Shown here: piece by piece, positions 27,980-36,649 of the stretch
How the letters are laid out: the number at the start of each line of letters is the position of its first letter
Position numbering within the stretch: position 1 is the stretch's first letter
Origin: Saprospiraceae bacterium
GTDB lineage: Bacteria > Bacteroidota > Bacteroidia > Chitinophagales > Saprospiraceae
DNA: 36,689 nt
NCBI GenBank assembly: GCA_023301005.1
Contig: JALZVK010000395.1
Span: 1 to 36,689 of the forward strand
Direction: 5' to 3'
Translations under genes and position numbers: made by a program
Notes under the pieces: model-generated
Seen by the model: only the letters and a program-made list of their open reading frames with translations
Database searches by the model: none
Told to the model about the DNA's origin: nothing

Positions 27980-28873
27980 ATGTTGAAAGATTCTACCCAA
28001 CTCATCACTCATCGCTCATCATTGCTCACGCTCCTCCTACTTCTTTTTTTATTTCAAAGTTGCTATACACCAACCGAAGGTTGCCTAGATATTAACGCAA
28101 CCAACTTCGATGCATCAGCAGATGAGCAATGCGAAAGTTGTTGCACATATCCTGAATTAGAGTTGACTGTTTTTCATAGTGTCATAACTGAAAGTTCATT
28201 AGGAGCGGATTCTTGTATCAATCATTCCTCTAGTTTTGCATTGACCAATGGAGATGATAATGTTTTTCAAATCAATGATATAGAATTTTATCTATCTGAT
28301 TTTCAGTTAGTAATGATGGATGGAACAATCAAAGAAGTAGAAGACACAATTACACTTTCTATTTATGAAGATATAGTTACTCAAATATCAAAAGATACTT
28401 TAGTCAAAGATGACTTTGTTTTAATCACTCGAAGTCAACCTACTTATAGTATAGGCAATTTCACAGGACCAGGAGCATATATGCAAGTGAAATTTAAAGT
28501 AGGAATTCCATCAGTATTATCAACAACAGATGTAGATACCTTAGCTACTTCACATCCTTTGAGTAGTTCGCAAGGCATGCATTTCGGAGCGAGAGATACA
28601 GGATTTATCTTACAGAACTTTTCAGTAGTAAATGATACAGCTACAAGTCTGACTGCAATTACTGCTTATGAAATAGGAAAAGATGATTTCAATACGATTG
28701 ATGTGGAATTAGATTTCTTTAGAAACTTCGACCCAGGATTCGATATTACAATTCCCCTAAAAGTAAATTACTCAAAATGGCTTCAAGGCATAAATTTTGC
28801 CACAGATAGTGAAGCCACTATTAAAGCGACGATTGTCAGTAATACGGCAGAGGCATTTGAAATTGATGAATAA
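27980..28873 (+). CDS. MbnP-like family lipoprotein, paralog 1
   Basis: Lipobox LLFLFQSCYTP; GCLDINATNFDASADEQCESCCTYPELELTVFHSV N-terminal motif of Bacteroidetes MbnP-like proteins; VFQINDIEFYLSDFQLV; HPLSSSQGMHFGARDTGFIL. Confidence 0.75.
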   Translation: MLKDSTQLITHRSSLLTLLLLLFLFQSCYTPTEGCLDINATNFDASADEQCESCCTYPELELTVFHSVITESSLGADSCINHSSSFALTNGDDNVFQINDIEFYLSDFQLVMMDGTIKEVEDTITLSIYEDIVTQISKDTLVKDDFVLITRSQPTYSIGNFTGPGAYMQVKFKVGIPSVLSTTDVDTLATSHPLSSSQGMHFGARDTGFILQNFSVVNDTATSLTAITAYEIGKDDFNTIDVELDFFRNFDPGFDITIPLKVNYSKWLQGINFATDSEATIKATIVSNTAEAFEIDE

Positions 28874-28999
28874 TTGTATAAAACCAACTTTTTTCTTCAA
28901 TTTTGAAAAACAGAACAACTTTAAGAACGTTTAATAATTACTTAAACAAAACTTAAAAGATACCAAGCTCCCCGTTAACTTATATAAAATAAAATCCCT

Positions 29000-29761
29000 A
29001 TGAAAAAGATTTTCACACTTTTATTCTTCTTAGCATTAATTTTACAGTTTTCATGTAAACCTGAACCTTCATTTGAAGGAACTACTGATGTTGAATTAAT
29101 ATTCAAGGGGACTTATGATGCAGAGACTTTATTGATTGATACGGAGTATGATTTTAATGGAACTCCAATTCGATTTGACCAATTTAATTTCTTTATTGGA
29201 AATGTAGCATTGGTAAAAGAGATAGTAGGTAACCCAGAAGAAACTGAATTATTAGAGATTGGTTTTGTTGATTTGAGCTTCAAACCTGTAGATGCTACTA
29301 ATGCAGCAAGTGGATTTGTGGTGACAGCTCCTAATATTCCAATCGGAGACTACTCAGGTATCAAAATTAATATAGGAGTTCCTACCGATTTAAATAAAAC
29401 ATCTTGGAGCGATTACGGTTCAGGTCATCCACTACGTCAAGCAAGTCATTTTTGGTCAGCTTGGGAAAGTTTTATTTTTTCTAAAACAGAAGCAAAATTA
29501 GATATAGATGGCGACGGAGGTTTTACTCATAAATTGTCTTACCACACAGGAACAGATGATGCTTATCGCACTAGATTTATTGCAACAGATATGACCTTAG
29601 AAGAAGATGTAGTTTCAAGTATTACATTAACTGTTGATGCTAAAATGATGTTTGAAGGGATAGATGTAATGGTTGATAATGCAACTCATAATCTTACTGA
29701 TTTGAGTTTGATTAATAAAGTAATGGATAATCTTGCAGGTGAAGCACTTGATATAGAATAA
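29000..29761 (+). CDS. MbnP-like family lipoprotein, paralog 2
   Basis: Lipobox LILQFSCKPE; IRFDQFNFFIGNVALVKE; GSGHPLRQASHFWSAWESFIFSKTEAKLDIDGDGGFTHKLSYHTGTDDAYRT. Confidence 0.8.
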   Translation: MKKIFTLLFFLALILQFSCKPEPSFEGTTDVELIFKGTYDAETLLIDTEYDFNGTPIRFDQFNFFIGNVALVKEIVGNPEETELLEIGFVDLSFKPVDATNAASGFVVTAPNIPIGDYSGIKINIGVPTDLNKTSWSDYGSGHPLRQASHFWSAWESFIFSKTEAKLDIDGDGGFTHKLSYHTGTDDAYRTRFIATDMTLEEDVVSSITLTVDAKMMFEGIDVMVDNATHNLTDLSLINKVMDNLAGEALDIE

Positions 29762-29767
29762 TATAGA

Positions 29768-29792
29768 GCATATTTAAATATTTTAAATATGC
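29768..29792. repeat. Perfect 11-bp palindromic hairpin
   Basis: GCATATTTAAA-TAT-TTTAAATATGC. Confidence 0.8.
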
Positions 29793-29799
29793 CCTTAGA

Positions 29800-29834
29800 T
29801 TGAAGAACTATGAATGAAATTCATAGTTCTTCAA
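29800..29834. repeat. Perfect 16-bp hairpin between the MbnP-like and MauG-like genes
   Basis: TTGAAGAACTATGAAT-GAA-ATTCATAGTTCTTCAA. Confidence 0.85.
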
Positions 29835-29856
29835 TTACAACTCTTTTTAAAAAACT

Positions 29857-30975
29857 ATGACCAAAAAAACTCCTCTTCTCCTTTTAATCTTATTCTTTAT
29901 TATAAGTTGTGGCAGCGACGATGATTGCAACACAACTATGACCACAGGCGACCTTTCTTCAATTCCATATAATCCAACTTCATATGATTTAGTTAATCCT
30001 GTCGGATTTCCTAGTATGTTAATTCCAGCTGATAATCCTTTGACAGTTGATGGAATTGAATTGGGAAGACATCTTTTCTATGATCCAATTCTATCAGCAG
30101 ATAGTACGATGTCATGTTCAAGTTGTCATTTTCCATCATTAAGTTTTACTGATAATAATAAATTTAGCGCAGGAATAGATGGAGTAGAAGGAACTAGAAG
30201 TTCCATGAGTTTGATAAATATCGGCTATGTAGAAAAAGGATTATTTTGGGATGGTCGGGTAAATACATTAGAGGAACAAGCATTGCTTCCAGTTGAAGAT
30301 CCTATCGAACTTCATAATACGTGGACAGCAGTTGTGGCAAAATTTAAAGTCCATCCAACTTATCCAACTATGTTTCGCAAAGCATTTGGAATCAATGATA
30401 CAGAAGAAATCACAAATGAATTAGCTGTAAAAGCTATTGCTCAATTTGAAAGAATATTAATCAGTTCCGATTCTAAATTTGATAAAGTACATTTAAGAGA
30501 AGAAGGATTATTTAATAGTTCTGAGGAGAGAGGTTTTGATATGTTTTTTGATAAAGGTTCGCAGGGAAGTGGTTTGCCAGATGCAGAATGTGCGCATTGT
30601 CATAACGAACCATTAATGACTACTGACGAATATTTTAATAATGGATTAGACTCTGTAAGTTCGCTTTTGGAATTTGCAGATCTAGGGAGAGGTTTAGTGT
30701 TACAGGATACTTTTGAAAATGGAAAATTTAGAGCGCCATCGCTTCGTAATATTGCACTTACTGCACCTTATATGCATGATGGTAGATTCGAGACATTGGA
30801 AGAAGTCATTAATTTTTATAATGAAAGTTCTAATCATACTAATGGCTCCAATGTAGATGTAAATATCTTACCACTTAATCTTAATCAAAGTCAAAAAGAA
30901 GATATTCTTAATTTTTTACATACACTTACGGATTCTGTATTTACTAATAATCCAGCTATCCAAAATCCGTTTTAG
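29857..30975 (+). CDS. Diheme cytochrome c peroxidase / MauG-MbnH-like lipoprotein
   Basis: Two CxxCH motifs (CSSCHFPSLSF, CAHCHNEPLMT); LGRHLFYDPILSADSTMSCSSCH; GTRSSMSLINIGY; FRAPSLRNIALTAPYMHDGRFETLEEVINFYN. Confidence 0.92.
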   Translation: MTKKTPLLLLILFFIISCGSDDDCNTTMTTGDLSSIPYNPTSYDLVNPVGFPSMLIPADNPLTVDGIELGRHLFYDPILSADSTMSCSSCHFPSLSFTDNNKFSAGIDGVEGTRSSMSLINIGYVEKGLFWDGRVNTLEEQALLPVEDPIELHNTWTAVVAKFKVHPTYPTMFRKAFGINDTEEITNELAVKAIAQFERILISSDSKFDKVHLREEGLFNSSEERGFDMFFDKGSQGSGLPDAECAHCHNEPLMTTDEYFNNGLDSVSSLLEFADLGRGLVLQDTFENGKFRAPSLRNIALTAPYMHDGRFETLEEVINFYNESSNHTNGSNVDVNILPLNLNQSQKEDILNFLHTLTDSVFTNNPAIQNPF

Positions 30976-31032
30976 ATAAGTTGTTTTTTTGTATAAATAT
31001 TAAACGAGAGTTTTGTAAAATGGAAATCATAG

Positions 31033-31052
31033 CCCTACGTTTTAACGTAGGG
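31033..31052 (+). terminator. Hairpin after the MauG-like gene
   Basis: CCCTACGTT-tt-AACGTAGGG. Confidence 0.4.
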
Positions 31053-31060
31053 AATAAAAT

Positions 31061-31122
31061 AAAAAAGAGAAGGCTTTAGTCATACATCAATTTTGTGTAT
31101 GGTTAAAGCCTTCTCTTTTTTT
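31061..31122 (+). terminator. Strong terminator (bidirectional-capable) after the MbnP/MauG operon
   Basis: AAAAAAGAGAAGGCTTTAgtCATACA-tcaattt-TGTGTATGgtTAAAGCCTTCTCTTTTTTT. Confidence 0.8.
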
Positions 31123-31648
31123 ATTTTATAGATGCTCGCTTTGAAAGGTGGTGTTATAAATATCTTTTGTATAACTACTTGATTATTTATTGTATTAAAC
31201 AAAACCCCTACATATTATTTTTAAAAAAAATAATAGATTAAAAAGTATCACTTTTTCTTTCTTGATTTCAGCGAGTTCCTCGCTCTATTTTTATTTTAAA
31301 AAAGAAACAGATCTAATTACCTATCATTTCATTGTTTTCCTTTAAAAAACATCGTTGATATTATTATTATTTTAAATAAATTATTTTTTATATAAAAACG
31401 AAAGTGCTGTCACAGAATCAATCCAATTTAAAATTTATAAGTACTAAAGCTCGGCTTATAGGCATATTTGTTGCCTATAAGTAATTGTTCCTATCAATGG
31501 AATAACACTTTAAAATCTCCCAATTATTCTTTCCCCGTTTTTATCTCCCTGATATAAATATAACACTATACCTACACGCTTTGCAGGATTTGTTTTTTTG
31601 TCAAATAATTAATTACAATTAATGTAATCAATTGACAATGAATAAGTT

Positions 31649-31695
31649 AATGGACTTTTCTATAATCCTATAGAAAATAAAATGAGTCGTCCATT
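31649..31695 (+). promoter_or_regulatory. Nested hairpin in the upstream region of the S8 peptidase
   Basis: AATGGAC[TTTTCTATA-ATCC-TATAGAAAA]...GTCCATT, 9-bp perfect inner stem within 7-bp outer stem. Confidence 0.45.
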
Positions 31696-31753
31696 TTCAT
31701 AACACATCATCTCCAGCATCTTTTTTTGACATCCAAACCGTGTAACAATTTTT

Positions 31754-34700
31754 ATGAAAAAGGTAATAATGAGTTTACTCGCTATCGTGTATACGATATG
31801 CGCAATAGAGGTGAGTGGTCAGAGCCTAAATGCAACCAACTCAACACAGCTCCAAAAAATAAGTCCTCGACAATTTGTTGAGAACCACCAAGATTTTCAG
31901 GATACTAAACTGGAAGAAGATTACATTGTTGTAGTTTCTTTTGAGCAGTTACCTACAGAAGTAATGTTAACTACATTGAATCAAGCAGGTATCGAATTAC
32001 TTAATTTTCATTCGAAAAAATCATACCTAGCAAAAGTTCCTACTTCAGTAAAAGTAGAACAGTTAGAAAATAATAGAATAGTAACTTTACGTAAGTATAA
32101 TGTTATAGAAAAATTATCTCCAGATTTAAAATCTAATCAACTTCCAACTTGGGCTATCAAATCAACAGGAACTATTGATGTAGCAATTATGCTCATTAAT
32201 AATACTACAACTCATCGTCAACAATTTATCGACGAATTTAACATCACTAATATTCAGTCTTCTTTAAAAGGAGGAGCAATTATTATAGGACGAGTAGAGC
32301 AAGATGATTTAGTAAATATTGCAGCATCACCAATGGTTGCACATATAGATGCTATTGAGCCTGAAGTACAACCATTCAACCAAGAGAACAGAGCTATCCA
32401 AAAAGTAAATATTTTACAGGCATCAACTTTAGGTGGAAGAGATTTGCAAGGAGAAGGAATAGTATGTGGAGTAGGAGATGGAGGAGAGTTAGGCGATCAC
32501 ATTGATTTTAATGGTCGAGTAATTAATTATGCCAATGGAACTTATGGTTCATTTGGAGCACATGGCGACCATGTATCTGGTATCGTAGGCTGTGCAGGAA
32601 ATCTAAATCCAATACATAAAGGGATGGCACCAGCATCTACCTTATTGATCCAAAAGACAACGTCAATTGTCAATAATGCTCAAGCATATTATGACGACCA
32701 CGAAATGGTGATGACTAATAATTCTTATGGTGTAGGTTATAATTGCGAATCCAATGGAACTTATAATTATTCAAGTAACAACTTAGATTGGCAGAGTCGA
32801 GAGATGCCAGGTTTACTTCATGTTTTTGCAGCAGGTAATAATGGATTTTCTACTTGTGGAAATTACCCAACAGGTTTTAGGTCAGTATTAAGATACTACC
32901 AAAGTGCAAAAAATGTATTGACAGTTGGTAATGTAAAAGAAGACCAAACACTTAATGTCGGTAGTAGTAAAGGGCCCGTATCAGATGGACGTATCAAACC
33001 TGAAATTTGTGGAGTAGGTACGAATGTAAATTCTACTGGAGCTAGTTATAATTACTTCGTAGGTTCAGGTACAAGTATGGCTTCACCTTCAGTTGTAGGT
33101 ACGATGGCATTAGTTAATGAGCGATATAGACAATTAAATAATGATGAAATTCCTAGCGGAGCATTGATGAAAGCTATCGCTTGTAATACTGCTGATGACC
33201 TTGGAAATCCTGGACCTGATTATTCATATGGGTTTGGTTTGATAAATGGACTAAGAGCTGTAGAGTGTCTTGAAAATAACAATTACGATTCTGATGATAT
33301 ATCAAATGGTGATACTAAGACTTTTAATTTTACAGTTCCAGCAAGTGCGGGAGAATTAAAAGTGATGTTGTACTGGCATGATAAAGAAGCTCCTGCTTAT
33401 GCTCCTAAAGCATTGATTAATGATTTAGATTTAAAAGTAACAGCACCGAATGGTGATGACTATTTACCGTGGGTTTTAAATTCTGATACTTTGCATGTAG
33501 ATGATATTGCAATTCGAAAAATAGATACACTTAATAATATAGAACAAGTAACTATTGATAATCCGACTGCGGGAACATATACGATTACTGTAAATGGAAC
33601 TAGTGTTCCAGAAGGACCACAAGAGTTTTATATAGTATATGAGTCTGTTAATGCTGAAGTTAAATTGACTTATCCATTTGGAGGTGAAAGTTTTCAACCT
33701 GCGACACATCAATTTATTCAATGGCAAACTGATGTAAATAATTCGAATGATTTTAAAATCGAATACTCATTAGACGGAGGGAACAATTGGATAGAGATAG
33801 CAAATAATGTAGAAAATAATAAAAGAAGTTATGCGTGGAATATTCCAAATGTAACGACCGAAAATGGATTTATAAAAATATCAAAAATCGGAATCTCCGA
33901 TTCCGATGCTAATATTATTTCTTTTAGTATATTAAATCAACCGACCAATCTACAAGCAGTTGCTATATGCGAAGGTCATTTGGATTTGACTTGGGATGCG
34001 ATTACAGAAGCGACTTCTTATGAGATATTTAGAATGAATGATATTGAGATGGAAGTAATTGATACTGTATTTACCAATCTATATTCTACAGGAAGCCTTA
34101 CAGTAGGAGATGAGTTTTGGTATGCAGTAAGAGGAATTACTACTAATGGAAATAAAACAGAACGTTCGATAGCAGAGAAAATGATTCCTCAAGCAGGAGG
34201 TGCTTGTCCTTGGAATTTTGATATAAAACTAAAAGAAATAATCATTGCTGAAAAACGAGGAAGAGCACATACTTCTCTTTCTCTTGGTAATACAGAAACC
34301 ATTTCTATTGTAGTTAAGAATCTTGGTATCAACAATCTTGATGGTTTTGATATGAAATATAAAATCAACAATGGTGTAGCAGTTACGCAGACTGTCAACG
34401 AATCAATTCTATCAGGAGATTCTCTATTAGTGACATTTAATACCTCAGCAGATTTTTCGAATGGCGGTACTTACATTGTCAATGCTTATGTAGAAATCAA
34501 TGAGGATACAGATAATACCAATAACCAAATAGTAGGACAAACAGTCATCACACAATTGGCGAACGAACCTATCATTTTACCTTATGAAAAAGATTTTGAA
34601 AGTCTAACTCCGAGTTCATTTAAGGAACATACTATAGGATTAGATGGAATTGAGGAATGGGATTTTATGCCAGATGCGAATGGACTATTAGGATTTATTC

Positions 34701-35641
34701 AAGAGAGTACGAACAAATGTTTGGAGACCAATAGTTTTTCTAACAATAGTACTACGGAGGGAATTACTTTTACATTAAACATGACTAACTACGTTAGTGC
34801 TGATGATGTAAAATTAAATTTCGATTACAAATATGAATTTATGGACATCACAGGGTCAGGGGATTATTTATATATCCGAGGTTCTGATACTGATGATTGG
34901 ATTCAAATAGAAGAATTTTTTACTTACGGACATTGGGTCAATTCAGAAAATGAAATCAGTACTATTCTAGCCAATAACAATCAATCATTTTCGAGTAGTT
35001 TCCAAGTTCATTTTTCACAAGGAAGAAATACAGGATATGCGATAGATAATTTTTCTATCAGATCATTGATGCCTTTACCAATGGAGTTATCTTCATTCAC
35101 AGCACATAAAGATGGGAATGATGTGGTACTGAATTGGTCAACAGCATCAGAATTTAATAATGACAAATTTGAAATAGAAGTGGCAGAAGAACCACTTCCA
35201 TTAGATAACGATAATTTTAAGCGAATAGGAACGGTGTTCGGCAATGGCACAACAACAACTAACCAAAATTACACTTTTACTGATTTTACCCCATTGAAGT
35301 CCGGACATCGTTACTACCGCTTAAAACAATTTGATTTAGATGGAACATTTACTTACACCGATTTACGTGTAGTTGATTTTGAAATCAATAATCAAGTTAC
35401 CGTTTTTCCAAATCCATTTGAAAATGAAATTAATGTTTGGAATCTGAGAGAAGATATGCAACTCACAAATATCCAGGTTATGAATTCAATTGGGCAAATT
35501 GTATATGATTCTTATAACATTCAAAATACGGAACAACTATTAATTAATATGGAAGATGATATTCCAGCAGGAATGTATTTTTTAAGATTAATTAGTAATG
35601 AAGAGACTCAAACATTCCCAATTCTAAAAAAAGAGCAATAA
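31754..35641 (+). CDS. Secreted S8 (subtilisin-family) serine peptidase with FN3/CARDB/MAM-like regions and T9SS type A sorting domain
   Basis: Signal peptide; catalytic motifs VGDGGELGDHIDFNGRV, HGDHVSGIVG, GSGTSMASPSVVGTMAL; C-term VFPNPFENEINVWNL...GQIVYD...DIPAGMYFLRLISNEETQTFPILKKEQ. Confidence 0.93.
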   Translation: MKKVIMSLLAIVYTICAIEVSGQSLNATNSTQLQKISPRQFVENHQDFQDTKLEEDYIVVVSFEQLPTEVMLTTLNQAGIELLNFHSKKSYLAKVPTSVKVEQLENNRIVTLRKYNVIEKLSPDLKSNQLPTWAIKSTGTIDVAIMLINNTTTHRQQFIDEFNITNIQSSLKGGAIIIGRVEQDDLVNIAASPMVAHIDAIEPEVQPFNQENRAIQKVNILQASTLGGRDLQGEGIVCGVGDGGELGDHIDFNGRVINYANGTYGSFGAHGDHVSGIVGCAGNLNPIHKGMAPASTLLIQKTTSIVNNAQAYYDDHEMVMTNNSYGVGYNCESNGTYNYSSNNLDWQSREMPGLLHVFAAGNNGFSTCGNYPTGFRSVLRYYQSAKNVLTVGNVKEDQTLNVGSSKGPVSDGRIKPEICGVGTNVNSTGASYNYFVGSGTSMASPSVVGTMALVNERYRQLNNDEIPSGALMKAIACNTADDLGNPGPDYSYGFGLINGLRAVECLENNNYDSDDISNGDTKTFNFTVPASAGELKVMLYWHDKEAPAYAPKALINDLDLKVTAPNGDDYLPWVLNSDTLHVDDIAIRKIDTLNNIEQVTIDNPTAGTYTITVNGTSVPEGPQEFYIVYESVNAEVKLTYPFGGESFQPATHQFIQWQTDVNNSNDFKIEYSLDGGNNWIEIANNVENNKRSYAWNIPNVTTENGFIKISKIGISDSDANIISFSILNQPTNLQAVAICEGHLDLTWDAITEATSYEIFRMNDIEMEVIDTVFTNLYSTGSLTVGDEFWYAVRGITTNGNKTERSIAEKMIPQAGGACPWNFDIKLKEIIIAEKRGRAHTSLSLGNTETISIVVKNLGINNLDGFDMKYKINNGVAVTQTVNESILSGDSLLVTFNTSADFSNGGTYIVNAYVEINEDTDNTNNQIVGQTVITQLANEPIILPYEKDFESLTPSSFKEHTIGLDGIEEWDFMPDANGLLGFIQESTNKCLETNSFSNNSTTEGITFTLNMTNYVSADDVKLNFDYKYEFMDITGSGDYLYIRGSDTDDWIQIEEFFTYGHWVNSENEISTILANNNQSFSSSFQVHFSQGRNTGYAIDNFSIRSLMPLPMELSSFTAHKDGNDVVLNWSTASEFNNDKFEIEVAEEPLPLDNDNFKRIGTVFGNGTTTTNQNYTFTDFTPLKSGHRYYRLKQFDLDGTFTYTDLRVVDFEINNQVTVFPNPFENEINVWNLREDMQLTNIQVMNSIGQIVYDSYNIQNTEQLLINMEDDIPAGMYFLRLISNEETQTFPILKKEQ

Positions 35642-35750
35642 TGATCTAAAAAAAAAAGAGCTATTAGAGTTAATAATAGTGTATTGAAATAGAATATTCT
35701 CTTTCAACACGCCCAAAAAAGACTCATTTTTTCATTTCATAAAATTGTTG

Positions 35751-35785
35751 AGCATGATTTTTTAATTAAAATCATGCTTTTTTTG
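35751..35785 (+). terminator. Intrinsic terminator after the S8 peptidase
   Basis: AGCATGATTTT-ttaatt-AAAATCATGCT followed by a T-run. Confidence 0.8.
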
Positions 35786-35937
35786 TTTTTTTTAGCTCAT
35801 TTTTATCATAATATTATTCACAAAATGCAATTTAATTTCACATTTAATTAGATATAAAATACTGGTAATCAATTGGTTATGTTTTTAATTATAATTGTAA
35901 TTAAATATTTTAACGTTCACAATGCTATGTTTTTGTC

Positions 35938-35969
35938 TTTGTTGAAGGGGAATATCGCTCTTATATTTG
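35938..35969 (+). promoter_or_regulatory. Near-perfect Bacteroidetes promoter (TTTG-N20-TATATTTG)
   Basis: TTTG 35938-35941, 20-nt spacer, TATATTTG 35962-35969; no ORF of usual size downstream. Confidence 0.65.
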
Positions 35970-36073
35970 TTATGTAATTAATGAGGAAGTAATGATTTAA
36001 AGCGGAAGTAAGGAAAACATCTCGATTAAATTCGAGAGCTGCCGACCAAAAGGCGTTGGCAATTTCAAATTGG

Positions 36074-36097
36074 ATATGTTCATGGGATTATAATTTG
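36074..36097 (+). repeat. 24-nt direct repeat, copy 1
   Basis: ATATGTTCATGGGATTATAATTTG. Confidence 0.95.
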
Positions 36098-36101
36098 CAT
36101 A

Positions 36102-36147
36102 GTAGCGAGTCTTACTTCTTAAAAAAGTATGACTCGCTACGCAAATA
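36102..36147 (+). terminator. Terminator of unit 1
   Basis: GTAGCGAGTCtTACTTcttaaaaAAGTAtGACTCGCTAC, then CGCAAATATTTTTT. Confidence 0.75.
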
Positions 36148-36240
36148 TTTTTTCACTCACATAATAAATTAAGTATTAAAATAGTTTATTAAGTGTTCGA
36201 TTTGACAAACTGATTAAAGAGCTTTTAAAAGCTTAAAAAT

Positions 36241-36264
36241 ATATGTTCATGGGATTATAATTTG
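36241..36264 (+). repeat. 24-nt direct repeat, copy 2
   Basis: ATATGTTCATGGGATTATAATTTG, identical to 36074-36097. Confidence 0.95.
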
Positions 36265-36272
36265 TTGTGGTT

Positions 36273-36309
36273 AGTCGCGTATTTTAAATACGCGACTTTC
36301 TATTTTTTT
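36273..36309 (+). terminator. Terminator of unit 2
   Basis: 25-nt palindrome AGTCGCGTATTTTAAATACGCGACT followed by TTTCTATTTTTTT. Confidence 0.75.
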
Positions 36310-36336
36310 AGGCAAATGTAAATTTTAAAAAAAATA

Positions 36337-36374
36337 AAAAAAAGGAAGTCATTGTAAAATGACTTCCTTTTTTT
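36337..36374. terminator. Bidirectional-type terminator
   Basis: AAAAAAAGGAAGTCATT-gtaa-AATGACTTCCTTTTTTT. Confidence 0.75.
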
Positions 36375-36457
36375 GTTTAACTTTTGGGGATTGTTGAGGT
36401 TTTGAGTATAGTGGTTTTTATTAAGTAGATTATCTTATATGGAACAGCAGAGAGAGA

Positions 36458-36562
36458 CTTAGACACCTTGCGGGAGCAAGGAGCTAACGTAGTTCTAGCT
36501 CTACAATTGAAGGAACAAAAAATAAATCGTCGCTAGCGCACTTTGCTCCGCAAGGTGCTAAG
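36458..36562. repeat. 105-nt inverted repeat enclosing a smaller hairpin
   Basis: CTTAGACACCTTGCGGGAGCAAGG ... CTTTGCTCCGCAAGGTGCTAAG; internal GAGCTA-acgtagttc-TAGCTC. Confidence 0.7.
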
Positions 36563-36601
36563 TATTATAAATTTTTTTAAATAGATTTTAAGTTATTTAT
36601 A

Positions 36602-36649
36602 AGAGCTTGTTGGGAAATTATATTTCGGCTAAAAACGCTCTTTTTTTGA
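36602..36649 (+). terminator. Possible terminator near the right edge
   Basis: AGAGC(ttgtt)...(aaaaac)GCTCT followed by TTTTTTG. Confidence 0.45.

Larger units (their letters stand above)
35976..36147 (+). ncRNA. Candidate structured small RNA, unit 1
   Basis: Promoter just upstream; hairpins TCTCG-attaaatt-CGAGA (36020-36037) and TGCCGAC-caaaaggc-GTTGGCA (36040-36061); 24-nt motif 36074-36097; terminator hairpin 36102-36140. Confidence 0.55.
36220..36310 (+). ncRNA. Candidate small RNA, unit 2 (5' end not defined)
   Basis: AGCTTTTAAAAGCT palindrome (36220-36233), identical 24-nt motif (36241-36264), terminator AGTCGCGTATTTTAAATACGCGACT (36273-36297) plus U-rich tail. No clear promoter. Confidence 0.4.
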
